Assembly (NCBI GenBank): GCA_022579005.1
Contig: MU401626.1
Coordinates: forward strand, 20,416 to 84,415
Reading direction: 5' to 3'
DNA length: 64,000 bases
Source: Poronia punctata
Taxonomy: Eukaryota; Ascomycota; Sordariomycetes; Xylariales; Xylariaceae
Positions 20,202 to 31,563 of this stretch are shown in pieces (the stretch's first letter is position 1; each line of letters starts with the position of its first letter). The notes below the pieces were generated by a model, which saw nothing but the letters and a program-made list of their open reading frames with translations, did not search any database and was not told where the DNA came from. Made by a program: the position numbers and the translations under genes.

Positions 20202-21783
20202 AGAAAGCACTTTTTGCGATGTTGCAGTCACGTCAGCCAGTCAGTTAGTCAGTCAGTGCAGTTCAATAGCTCTTAGAGGAAGTGTAATAGATAGTTGGGT
20301 TTTTTGCAATTCATTACAGTATACCCTCCTATCTAGAGTAAACATTTTTGAAGCTGCTAAAAGCTACGTGAGCATACCTAAGTTCAGCTACCTACCTACG
20401 TAGGGGTAAAATAAAACGAGCGAATTGTATATGCACGTCTCGAATACACAGACTATAGATCGTAGTATGTAAAATAAATGCAAACATCAACCGTTTGTTT
20501 ATTGCATCAACCACCTACGTACATCACATCCCGCACGATCCAAGCAAACCGTTAATCTACTATACTATACCGAGCGCCATCGAGCCATTCCATCCTTCCA
20601 TGATCATCACAATCATACCTAGTAGCCCACCGTGCCCGCCTCTTGCTCTTCACATGCACGACGTCATCCCTATTAACCCCATTAGTTACCCCAAACGACT
20701 TCCCGCTCGGCATGCTTATTAACCTAACATCGCCTACCTCCCTACTCGTTACTTATCCAGTTTAGTTTTTAGAAGGCCAACCTAGTTCTACCTAGACTTG
20801 ACTAGTCAAGGTTACGAGTAGTTAGTACAAAACCACCCCGCTGTCGATCAAAAAAGACCTGGGGAAAAAGTAGGAGAGACAGTAAAGAGCCAAGACTAAA
20901 TGGCGGGGGGAAAGAATCGAAATCTGGGGGAAAGCTCGCAAGCTTGTACGGGGTTAAGTAATGAGTGGGCCGGTCCAAAACACCCCAAGGTTACCATCGA
21001 GTCTCTTCGATCTATTCTAACCTAAATGTTGGGGAAGAATCGCATACTATACTCTTTAGGTGTTGTGATTCCTGATTCCAGGAAACAAACATACGCATGA
21101 TGCACCTAGCCCTGCAGGTTACTTACGAGTATCAAGTATGGAATTCGCCAGACCTCTTTCCTTCCACCACCTGAGCGTTAGGTTACTGAGCTCGAAACAC
21201 ACTAGTAGACCTAGACTAACCCCAGATTACTTGCCCCCCCATCGTCGTCGATGTGCATATCGTAGGTAGGTACCACATGCACTCGTGGTTTTATTCCGAG
21301 GCCAGTTGACGCCGTTCTAAACTTCTGTCTTTCCTGATGCGGAGGGTGACGTTGTTTGTGTACTGTTGCTCTACTTTCACGTGTAGAAATATACAAAATG
21401 CTAAGAAAACCCCCTCTTCATCCCGCAATCTAGTACATACTAGTCTAAAGTTAGCGGCTCGTTGCGTTGACTGCATTTGCATTTGCGGCTTGACCTCTTT
21501 TACCGCCTATTATTAGCAAAACTGTGTGCACCCATCCGTTGTCCTCCTTCGCTCAATCAACTCGACTCAGCTTACGGCGCCATAGTTAGCCAAGGATTTT
21601 GGTTTAAACATTCATCACATAAGAACGATACCATCTTATCTCTCGCCTCTACTTACTGGATTTTCATCAAAAATAGAACCCTTGCCTTTTCTTACCCCCT
21701 TATATTTTTTATCTTCATTATATCCACCATATATATATATGTCCGTCTCCATATAGGCACCGGGCATATTTGTAGTTAAAATA
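20202..21783. other. 1.6-kb intergenic between monooxygenase and Sec14-like gene
   Basis: No gene is supported. It contains an imperfect AGTC tandem repeat (20238-20257) in the monooxygenase 3' region and T/C-rich sequence with a TATATATATA run (about 21730-21740) just before the Sec14-like gene. Confidence 0.5.
20238..20257. repeat. Short AGTC tetranucleotide repeat
   Basis: About five imperfect AGTC/AGTT units in the likely 3' UTR of the monooxygenase. A minor microsatellite. Confidence 0.5.
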
Positions 21784-23083
21784 ATGACACTTCGAGTATT
21801 GTCTCATAAAAGCGATAAAAGCGAGACCAGCCATATAGAAAAGTCTCCCGATATGGCTGTCTCGAAAGTCTCGCCCGGAACGCTGGGCAACCTAACGCCA
21901 GAAGAAGAGAAGAAGCTCCAACAAGCATGGGTACACCTCCTCCGCCTCAGCGGGGTCACGGACCTCGATAAACTCGACGAGGTGCCCGACTTGGAAGCCG
22001 ACCTCCGGCCCGAGATGGGCGACATACCAACGACGGACAAGTTCCGCCGGAGCTTCTGGGAATTCGCCATGTCGGAACATCCCGACGCCCTCGTGCTGCG
22101 CTTCCTGCGCGCGCGGAAATGGGATGTGCCCAAGGCCATGGCCATGTTGGTCTCGGCCGTCAACTGGCGGGTGCAGCGAAACATCTCCGGCACCATCGTG
22201 CGCACGGGCGAGAGTGTCGCCTTGAAGGCTGCCGAGGAACAGTCCGAGGATGATAAGGGGTTCATCTCGCAGTATCGCTCTGGTAAGAGCTACGTTCGCA
22301 GCACCGACCGCGAGAACAGGCTCGTATACATCATTCGCGTCAAGTACCACGACCCGCGCGCGCAGTCGGGCGACTCGATGGAGTCATATGTTTTGCATAA
22401 TATCGAGAATTTGCGCATCTTGCTCCGTCCCCCTGAGCACAAGTGCTGCCTTATTTTCGACTTGACCAATTTCGGACTGAAGAACATGGACTTCCATGTT
22501 GTCAAGTTCCTCATCACTGTCTTTGAGGCTAGATACCCCGAGACTTTAGGCCTAGTTCTGATCCACAATGCGCCGTTTGTATTCTGGGGTAAGTCCCCTC
22601 CTCTCATTTCCCCCTAACCCTGTCTATTCGCTCCTTCACTGACTTCAAACAGGAATCTGGAACATGATCAAGGGCTGGCTAGACCCAGTCATCGCGTCCA
22701 AGATTAACTTCACCCGCAAAACAGCAGATCTGCTAAAGTTCATCCCAGAGGAGAACCTGCAGAGCTTTTACGGTGGCAAGGATAAATGGGAATACGAGTA
22801 TATCGAGCCTGTTCCGGGCGAGAATGCGCGGCTCGAAGAGGCCGAGAAAAGGGAAGAGATAGATAAGCAGCGTGATGTCGTCATTCGCGACTTTGAGCGC
22901 GAGACCGTCGAGTGGGCAACAAAGGGCCTAGGAGACACCAAAGAAGATGAGAAGGCGGACAAGAGGAACGACCTAGCGGAACAGGTCACAGACAGCTATT
23001 GGAAGCTCGACCCGTATATACGGTCGACGACGTATTTCCATCGCCTGGGCTTGATGAAAAGATCGGAACATGTCGGGGCGTGA
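21784..23083 (+). CDS. CSR1: Sec14/CRAL-TRIO lipid-transfer protein, Csr1-like
   Basis: Two exons (21784-22588 and 22653-23083; intron 64 nt with GTAAGT donor) give 411 aa. An N-terminal LTPEEEKKLQQAWVHLL segment (about 37-53) and the CRAL-TRIO_N helix block LVLRFLRARKWDVPKAM (about 103-119) precede the CRAL-TRIO lipid-binding domain (about 175-325). That domain includes RPPEHKCCLIFDLTNFGL and the gate region YPETLGLVLIHNAPFVFWGIW, which is read across the splice. The C-terminus is highly charged and probably helical. Length and order match yeast Csr1/Sfh2-type phosphatidylinositol transfer proteins, which influence lipid metabolism at lipid droplets and endosomes. The first ATG (21784) is used. 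A second in-frame ATG at 21853 lies before the conserved part and could be an alternative start. It is not obviously functionally linked to the upstream enzymes. Confidence 0.88.
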
Positions 23084-23551
23084 AGGGTCAACTGGCAAGC
23101 ACAGAAGCTGAGATGATAAAACGTCTGCATAACGAATCCAATGTACTATCACCTTGTTGGTAAAGTGAATGAAAGATCTTGCCGTGCTGTGACACAAAGA
23201 ATATTGCTGTGACAAAAAGAACATTGCCCCTTCTTTGCCTTTATTCTCGAGTTGCGGAATTTCTCAATGCGGGAGGTTAGCACAAACAGACGAAATACAT
23301 TACCACTGTCTAAACATGTCATTGTCTGCGATATGACTATAAATTTCCATGCCGTAACCAAAGTTCTTGAGAAAAGAGAAGACACCAAGCACAAGAACAA
23401 CTTCAACCTTACCTAAGACGAACAATCAATTCCTCTTCTTCTTCCCACACACGCACCCAAAACTCTCTCATCTACTCACCAACCTAACTCTCTAACCTGC
23501 AGAACAGGACCAGAGATTAACCACCTCAACCAATAAAGAACCATCAGCAAA
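23084..23551. other. Intergenic, CSR1 3' end to small ORF
   Basis: A 468-bp gap. The last 130 bp are C/A-rich with CTAACCTGCAG-like sequence, compatible with a promoter/5' UTR of the following small ORF. Nothing else was seen. Confidence 0.5.
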
Positions 23552-23998
23552 ATGTGTCAAAATTACGAGAACTGCAATTGCATCTCCATCTGCACCATGC
23601 CATGGTTGTGGTCCATGGAGGTGATATTTGGAGAAAAGACAGACAACCACGTCTGCAAAGTCTACCAGAAGCTCGTAGACAAAGTTTTCGATTGCAGAAA
23701 CATGATACACCTCGCATCCCAGCTGATGACAGACATTAACCGGGATTTGGATATGACCCTATTCACTGACGAAACAGAGGAACTGTCCATCAAGCACAAT
23801 GCACTGGTCAAGAAAATCGCCGTTCAACAGGAGGCAATAATGGACATCCTTCTAGGTCTCGACGACGAATCCTGGAAGAAACTCGTCGACCAAAGCCAGC
23901 TCCGCGATCCCCTTGAGCCCGTGCTTGGGGAGACGCTGGAAAGTATCGCTCAACGCCGCACTTGTAGAGAACACCAGGCCGAGACAGGCGCTCATTAG
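23552..23998 (+). CDS. Hypothetical protein, 148 aa
   Basis: An uninterrupted ORF with a good start context (CAGCAAAATG) and a pyrimidine-rich leader. The N-terminus has six cysteines in the first 35 residues (MCQNYENCNCISIC...), the middle is helical and amphipathic (LSIKHNALVKKIAVQQEAIMDILLGL, about 80-105), and the end is hydrophilic. There is no signal peptide or membrane segment. No family was recognised. Codon choice is not strikingly different from neighbours. It may be a lineage-specific gene or the remnant of a larger one. Transcript evidence would decide. Confidence 0.45.
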   Translation: MCQNYENCNCISICTMPWLWSMEVIFGEKTDNHVCKVYQKLVDKVFDCRNMIHLASQLMTDINRDLDMTLFTDETEELSIKHNALVKKIAVQQEAIMDILLGLDDESWKKLVDQSQLRDPLEPVLGETLESIAQRRTCREHQAETGAH

Positions 23999-26450
23999 TA
24001 CATCGAAACTTAGACTCGACAAGCGGATTAGCCATAGTATGACCCGGTGTCCGGCTGCTGCGCCTAAGAACCCTTCCTTGAGGTAAGTCGAAGTCAAATA
24101 AAACAGCTCTCGAAGCTATCGTAGATGTTCTTTTCAACCACCCGCGAGTTAGTTAGACTTGATTCCATAATAGACAACATTTTCACGCTCAACAAGAGTC
24201 CATAGTGAGACCAATATCTGTGTAACTTGGAAGTGAGTTCCTAATGTGATACTTTTCCATATCCCTGCTATGTGGCCTGCCTCTAGATAAACTGTTTTAT
24301 GCTCACCTACGGAAGAAGACCATACGCCAGCACTTTCCCATTAGTTAACAATGGTAGATAGATAGACAATGACGGACGATAATAAGATTACTGGTGGTAG
24401 AAGGCAAAGACGCGGAGATCCTTAGACACCTAGCATTAGACCTAGAGGCACGACGGGAGGATGTAGATCAGCTCCTGCTCATTTATAATACCTAGAACAC
24501 TCACCTAGAAATGCAAGATGCAAATTTCTGTCCAACAGTGGTCATACTCGAATGTCACTAATTTAGTGACCCGGGTAGCTGCGGATGCTGCGGCCCGCCT
24601 TCCTTTAAAGAACCTCTGTAGTGTTTAAACGTACAACACGTTTACTTATTTCTCCCGCGCTCTTAGGTTCATCCATTCCGTGAGTGAAGGAAGCCATAGG
24701 TAAGGTCTAATACATACTTGAATGCTCCTTGCCATTGCTTTCCACTTATTTTTGCCGTCCCGGCCGACTACTTACACAGCTTGCATACCTTAGTAACCTA
24801 GAATTATCATTACGCAAATTGCTGTATTAGCCCCTTGCTTCCGCGGGTCGCTCTGGCCGTGATAGGGCTGGTGGAAGGTACCACGGTGATTAGCTTCCAC
24901 ATGTTTAATAATGTATCGTGGTAGGTACCTTTTAGTCACTCAAGGTAGGTCGATCTGCTCTTTCCACACGTACGAAGGAACCTGTCTAAAATATTAACTA
25001 CCTAGGTAGAGTAGAAGGTGCAAGGGAAAAGATGCATCGGTTGCCCTTGTTAGAGGAATTCTCCTCATAAGTGGAGGTAGCAACCCTTGCTGTTGTTGCT
25101 GATATTTCAGATTGGAAAATAAAAGGAGCAAGAAAAATGTTAGAAGTTGCAACTAATTAACCGTAGTTCCCTTGTCTCAAGTTGGCAAGTTGCGCTCTCG
25201 GTGACTGACACATACGTCTTGCCTTATCATCCTCGCAGTCCGAATCTTGTGGAAACATCCAATCCCCACACTTCGCTTCGGTTACAGTAGCCAGGGGCCC
25301 AAAACACGTTGTGGGCGGGCATTAAATGCATTGCCGATGTGATGTAACAACATTCGACCCGACGCTCAATAAGCAGGACAGAGCAGTCTGCGCGGCCACC
25401 ATTCCTTGGTTTCTTAATTCGTCAAGCCCAACTGTGGCCAACGACTCACGAGCCCTATCTGATACATGCGGCTCTCGATTGTGATTGTTCTCGAGGACGC
25501 GGAATTGAAGAGACGCTCAAATGTAGTTTCTCAAAATGTGACTTCTTCTTGTATCAAACGAGGTTTACCGTCTACCCCACGTTAGTCACGATGCGAGGCC
25601 GAGTTTGGAGAATCAAAATCCCGGACAGCCGAGAGTCGTTATCAAAGGTTAACGGAGAACAATCCATGTTTCAAACTATTGTGGTGAGCTCGCCGCAGCA
25701 TGCGCAGCATGCGTCTAGCCCAGCATCCTTCTCTCCGCCTAGATTCACTGGAGACCCGAGGGCCGAGACCTACTTGACATGTTATTGTTTGCCTTATGCC
25801 GCTTATCTCTTTCACTTCCCTTTTTTAACCTCCTAATAAGCGAGAGAGATCTAGAACAAAGCTTAAAAGTTTTCTCCATACTCAGCTTTCAGCCGTCGAC
25901 TTACATTAACTTACACGTACTTACCTAACCTAGTGACCCTTGCCCATACGTTAATGTCTTAGTGCAATGCATGCGGCCGGGCGAGAGCCAATGAAGTTAC
26001 ACGAGGAATATGCAGCTCCAACGTGTCCAACGCGGGTACAACTCCGTATGTGGCCACCTTAGCTCTAGGCTGCTCGGTAGATGCTTTAAATGAAACTAGC
26101 TTTGTAGCCCAGTTCCAATGTTACGCCGTTAAGAAATACTATTGGTAAGGAAGTTGGTATAGGGATCCATGTGATAGCCCAAGACTGACACGTTATTAGG
26201 ATCATGCAAGCACAATGCGTGGAGGAGGGAGCCAGACTGCCCGATGTGCGGCTTTGAGGCCTCTCAACTTGCCCCTGGAACAGTCTACGGCGGTGTATAT
26301 AAGGCGCTTGAACGTTGGCAGTCTTTGATAGTCTGAAGACTGGAGGACAAGTTGCGTATGAGCGCAGTGTGAAAACCACAGACCATTTAACCAGTCTCTA
26401 TCCCGTAAGGCTTTCCAACCTTGGACCTAGAACACCGCCAATCCTCCAAA
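23999..26450. other. 2.45-kb gene-poor stretch
   Basis: No supported gene. A 30-codon protein-like fragment (about 24395-24480, plus; reads AEILRHLALDLEARREDVDQ) ends in a stop and may be a coding relic. The ORF 25549-25836 shows no domain. The 26290-26450 part is the methyltransferase promoter and 5' UTR. Confidence 0.45.
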
Positions 26451-27534
26451 ATGGCAGTTGCTACAGACACGATTTATTTCCTGAATGCAGGATCCCCCGA
26501 CGCCGAGCATGACCGACTGAACACTCAGCACCATGTATTTACAGCCATCATGCAAGATGATCTGCTGCCTCCGCAGGTTGCATCCGCCATCGCCACCCTA
26601 TCCACGCCGCCTAAGATCCTGGATATTGCGACTGGGTCGGCCATATGGTTGCGCGAGATAGCAAAGACTCTGCCTGCCGAATCGGAGCTTATCGGCGTGG
26701 ATCTCGATACCTCAAAGTTCCCCCCTGCCGACTCCCTGCCGTCCAACATTACGCTGCGGACGGCGAACATGCACGAGCCCTTCCCAGAAGAGATGCTCGG
26801 CAAGTTCGATGTCGTACACATACGCTTGATTATCTTCGCCCTAAAGGAAAACCTAGGCGCCGACTTGGCAAAGAACTTAATGACACTATTAAAACCTGGC
26901 GGCTACTTCGTATGGACCGAGACTGGACCGGTAAGTCGAGGAAGTCGGAAGATGGAGCTAGACGAGGCAAAATGCATCTCCCGCTCTTGAAGGGGTCGTC
27001 TGTTGTACGCGCAATAACGGCAGATTTTCTAACACGCCGCAGCTCCTGACCAGTGTGGAGCCGCCCTCCATGTTGTGGTATAAATTCCAAGACATAAATT
27101 ACCGATTTGCGAAGAAAGTCGAACGGGATCTAAAGTACGTCGAACCCCGGCCTATGGCTAGTCCAAGCTATGCATAGTATAGCGTGCCCCAAGTCGGTCT
27201 CGGATGGAAGAACTAACGAGGATGCAGCTTGCCTCTAGGTATGCGCCACTACATGGAAAAGGCTGGCTTTGTCGAGTGCGATGACAAGGCCTATCCGGGG
27301 AATGCGCAACTATACGGGAAATACGGAACAACGTGGATCGATCGGACGAATAGGCTTTTTAAGTCATTTATCGCGCAAACACTCCGGGGAATCGTCAGTC
27401 TCGGGGGTGTAGAGGGCATGTCGAGGGAAGAAGAGGCCGAAGAGCTAATCCGGCAATGCAATGACGAGTTCGGCAATCGCAAAGTCCATTATTTGTTAGT
27501 AAGAGCTTGGGGGAGGAAGCCAGCGACATCTTAG
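26451..27534 (+). CDS. SAM-dependent methyltransferase, UMTA/LaeA-like fungal family
   Basis: Exons 26451-26930, 27043-27134 and 27228-27534 give 292 aa. The ATG lies in CCAAAATGG. Conserved segments: a YxLN-like N-terminus (TDTIYFLNAGSPDAEHDRLN), motif I KILDIATGSAIWL (about 55-67), GVDLDTSKFPP (motif II acidic region), FDVVHIRLI, and LLKPGGYFVWTETGP just before intron 1. Introns have branch sites TCTAACA and AACTAACG. In many relatives motif I reads GTGTGIW; here two of the glycines are alanine (ATGSAIW), while Asp and one Gly remain. Relatives occur as pathway methyltransferases or as LaeA-type regulators. This one lacks the long N-terminal extension of LaeA. Its substrate is unknown. Confidence 0.82.
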
Positions 27535-28669
27535 GGCCTCAGATAGGACGACTTATGTCGATTCAAAACACGATGCGCCATCATGTGACCATGCCACAGT
27601 AATAGTCGACGAGTATGCTTGTCAGTCTTCAGATTTGGTGAAGCTTTCTGCGAGCAAAATTGGAACTCGGTGAGGTATCCTGGTTCCGTCCAAAACAAAA
27701 ACAAAGAACTTACCCTGGTCTACAGTTGCTACCAGTTGCTACCAGTTGCCCGATTAGTGTAGAAAAGTAGGTACCTACCGTATGCTTTAGCTTGGCATCT
27801 GGGTCACAGCTGGCAATATATGGACTGCTTAAAAGTTGAAGGCAACGGTCAAAAATAGTGAGCACTGAGAGCACCCTTTTTCTGTCTCCGTTTAATCATA
27901 ACCGGATGCGGTCTTTTGCACCTCAACGTGTATCACGAGATCATACTCATGCTTTTCCCCCACGATATGCCCCGTTTAGGACTTGGTTCTGAAAGAGTAC
28001 AGCTGTCCGATGCCTGCAAGTCTATGACCACAGTCCGGATCCTAGATATGAGGCATCGATTCGGGACTTCATGCAGAACAAGGTTCCTCCTCTCCAAGCG
28101 TCCTTGACACAGATAACCCCGTATTAATTTTACGCGCTTGAGGCCGAGATGTCCAAGTCCTCTTGGTAGGAAGAGGGGGTTGAAAAGCTCAAGTTACGTT
28201 GAAGACATGGTTATGAGAAAAATACCACGATGTGTTGTCACGTTACCGGCCATGTGATCATGTCCTTGCTACTTGTCTGTGAGTTAGTGCGTATAACTTT
28301 CAACGCACCGACGATAAACAAGTTCTAGCCCAACAAAACGGACCGATACACGTCCCTCGACGACATTCTCAACGGGTCGTATCCGAAATCACCCTTGTCT
28401 CTGACCCCCAAAGATGGAGTGATCTGCGGATTGCCCACTTCCCCGCATCGCTAAACTAGACATGACGAACCTACGTACATGCAAATGCCGTGTTTTCTTT
28501 TTCTGTAGTACCCACTTGACATATGAGTGAGAAGCAATATCTAGTATATATAAAAGATGACTTCAAGTTATAGATAGGGCTACGGGAAGACTATCTAAAC
28601 GCTCTCGGGCAACAGTTGATTTCCCTCGGCCTAAAACATTTCGGCGAGGAAACAGACGGCGGTGTCACG
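27535..28669. other. 1.1-kb intergenic, methyltransferase 3' / alpha-glucosidase promoter
   Basis: No supported gene. A 10-bp tandem repeat (CAGTTGCTAC, about 2.6 copies) lies at 27723-27750. TATATATA near 28548 lies ~120 bp before the GH31 start and may be its TATA region. Confidence 0.5.
27723..27750. repeat. 10-bp tandem repeat CAGTTGCTAC
   Basis: Two full copies and a partial third copy in direct orientation, non-coding. Confidence 0.6.
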
Positions 28670-31329
28670 ATGAGATTCCTCTCGCATTTCGTCTTAGCCT
28701 CAGCTATCGGGGCGCTGGCGGCAACGGTTGAAGATTGTCCAGGATACAAGGCATCCAACGTTGTTGAAACGGATGGCAAGCTCACAGCAGACCTGACTCT
28801 TGCTGGCGAGGCATGCGATATATATGGTACCGACCTTACTGATCTCAAGTTACTTGTCGAATATCAAACCGGTTCGTATAGTTCTCCAGATATCACCCTA
28901 TCAAGCTATACTTATAGCCTGACATTATTCTTATAGAATCAAGGTTACATGTGAAGATCTATGATGCCGGTCTTCAAGTATTCCAAATTCAGGAATCCGT
29001 ACTACCGAGGCCTAAAAGCGATGATGGGATTTCCGCATCAGATACCGCCCTCAAATTCGCATTGACCGAGGACCCTTTCACCTTTTCCGTGTCTCGGGCC
29101 GACTCGAATCAAGTTCTCTTCAATACCAACGGGTCTAACCTGGTATTCGAGTCGCAGTACCTCTACCTCCGAACGCAATTACCCAAAGACCCTAACCTGT
29201 ACGGTTTGGGAGAGCATTCGGATTCTTTTAGACTGGAGACCAAGGATTATCAACGTACCTTTTGGAATGCCGAATCCCCTTTTATTCCCCGCAAGAGCAA
29301 TCTCTACGGCAGCCACCCCAACTATCTGGAACACCGTGGCGAGTCGGGCAGCCACGGGGTGGCGCTGCTGAGTTCCAATGGCATGGATATCAACATCAAC
29401 CAAACCAGCTCGGGCGACCAGTATCTGGAGTACAACATCATCGGTGGCGTTTTCGACTTTTACTTCCTCGCCGGCCCCAGCCCGTCGGACGTCAGCAAGC
29501 AGTATGCCGAACTCGTGGGCCTACCGGCTATGATGCCGTACTGGGCCTTCGGATACCAGCAGTGCAAATACGGATGGGAAGACGTCTTGGTGCAAGCAGA
29601 GGTCGTGGCCAATTACTCGGCTGCCAATATCCCGCTAGAGGTGTTGTGGGCCGACATCGATTACATGGACCATAGACAGGTCTTTTCCGTCGACCCAGAT
29701 CGGTTCCCTATGGATAAGATGAGAGAACTCATCGACGTCCTGCACGAGCGAGGTCAGAAGTACGTCATGATGCTCGACCCGGGCATTCGCAGACTCGACA
29801 GCTACGAGACGTATTCCCGAGGCCTCAAGGCTGACGCTTTTATGAAAGCGGCGGATGGTGTCTCGTTATTCCGTGGCGAGCAATGGGCTGGCGAGGTCGT
29901 CTGGCCCGACTGGTTTACCGAAAATGCGGGTGACTGGTGGACCGAAGAGATACGGCTTTTCTTCGATCCAGAGACAGGGTTAGATATCGACGGTGCGTGG
30001 AACGACATGAACGAAGTGTCCAACTTTTGCGGAAACGCAGACTGCGACCCGGCCGGCAAGCTCCCGCCCGAACCGACTTCAGACCCGCGCAACGACACGG
30101 GCCGGCCGATCCCGGGATTCCCGGACGACTTCCAACCACAAAAACGAGCGGCATCGAAAGAAGGCGACATGAAGGGCTATCCAGACCGCGACTTGTTCAA
30201 GCCCGCTTACCGCATCAACAACCACAAAGGCGAGCTCAGCGACAGCACTCTCTACACCAACAACACCAACGCCGACGGCACGACACAATACGACACGCAC
30301 AATCTCTACGGGCTCATGATGATCACCGCGACGCGCGAAGCCCTCCTCGCGCGCCGTCCCGACACCCGCCCCTTCGTGCTGACGCGCTCGACCTTTGCCG
30401 GCGCCGGAGCCAAGGCAGCGCACTGGTTCGGCGACAACTTCAGCGCCTGGGACGACTACCGCTTCTCCATCAAGCAGATGCTGGCCTTTGCCGCCGTGCA
30501 CGCCATGCCCATGGTCGGGTCCGACATCTGCGGCTTCAACGGCGACGTGCAAGAGGCCATGTGCGCGCGCTGGGTCATGCTCGGCGCCTTCCAGCCCTTC
30601 TACCGGAACCACGCGGACATCTCGGCCCCCGTGCAAGAGCTGTACAGATGGGAATCCGTCACCAAGTCCGCCCGCAAAGCCATCGATGCGAGGTACAGAT
30701 TGCTCGATTACATCTACACGGCATTCCATCGCGCGTCCACCACGGGCGTTCCCCTCGTCAGCCCGTTGTTCTTCCAGTATCCTAATGACGCGAACACGTT
30801 TGGCGACGACGCGGAATGGTTCTACGGCGATAGTCTGCTCGTATCCCCCGTTATCGAAGACGACGCTACTTCGGTGACGTTTTACTTGCCGGACGACATC
30901 TTCTACGATTTCTGGACCCTCGAAACAGTCCGCGGTAAAGGCGAAGAGGTCACGGTTGACGATGTCCCGCTCGATGGGATCCCCGTGCATATCCGCGGGG
31001 GAACCGTCCTGCCTCTGCGAAGCAGTTCGGGAAATACCACTGCGCTTGTGCGCGAGAACGACTTCACGCTTATTATTGCTCCTGGAACGGATGGCAAGGC
31101 GAGCGGGTCGCTTTATCTAGACGATGGGGAGAGTGTGCATGTCGGAGAGGATTATTCCGATATCAGCTTTACTTGGGATGGAACTACGTTGAAGGCGGGG
31201 GGGACTTTTGGCTATGATACTGATGTTGTTGTTGAGGCTGTTAAGCTCTTGGGTGGTGACGGTGACGAGCCTGTTGTGAAGGAAGGGAAATGGAGTTTGA
31301 CAAAGGCTTTCGAGGTCACTTTCAGTTGA
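28670..31329 (+). CDS. Secreted alpha-glucosidase, glycoside hydrolase family 31
   Basis: Two exons (28670-28871 and 28937-31329) give 864 aa, a normal length for fungal GH31. The start codon begins a clear signal peptide (MRFLSHFVLASAIGALAA). After the splice the frame continues ESRLHVKIYDAG. The N-terminal beta-domain contains LYGLGEHS. The catalytic TIM barrel shows YWAFGYQQCKYGW, PLEVLWADIDYMD and DGAWNDMNEVSNF with the nucleophile Asp424. The acid/base is Asp567 in HWFGDN, and VGSDICGF follows. All catalytic residues are intact. It should release glucose from the non-reducing ends of maltose, malto-oligosaccharides or starch outside the cell. Several Asn-x-Ser/Thr sites suggest N-glycosylation. 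Family relatives such as alpha-xylosidase are less likely given the WNDMNE and signal-peptide arrangement. It converges on SQT1. Confidence 0.93.
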
Positions 31330-31563
31330 TATTGGGTTTGACGGTGTGTAGCCTGCAAATCCAAGAAAACATATACTGGAGTGGAAATTCAGCATAGTAT
31401 ATATTCATCATGACTACTGTGATATGTGAGTGGGATTTCTGTTGTTAGGTGCCACTGGCGTCAATGTACGAGTAGGAATGTGTGTGACTTTGGCGTCGAT
31501 AGGCCACAAGTTGTGTCTTATCTTTCTTAATTCGTTTCTTCCTTTCTATATTCAAGTCGCAAT

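Noticed and set aside
25549..25836. 95-codon ORF, plus strand
   Set aside because: No ATG-proximal context, family motif or splice partner. Compatible with chance in a gene-poor region.
30079..30990. 303-codon open frame, minus strand
   Set aside because: Lies antisense to the catalytic core of the GH31 gene. High GC third positions keep the opposite frame open, and no domain is visible.
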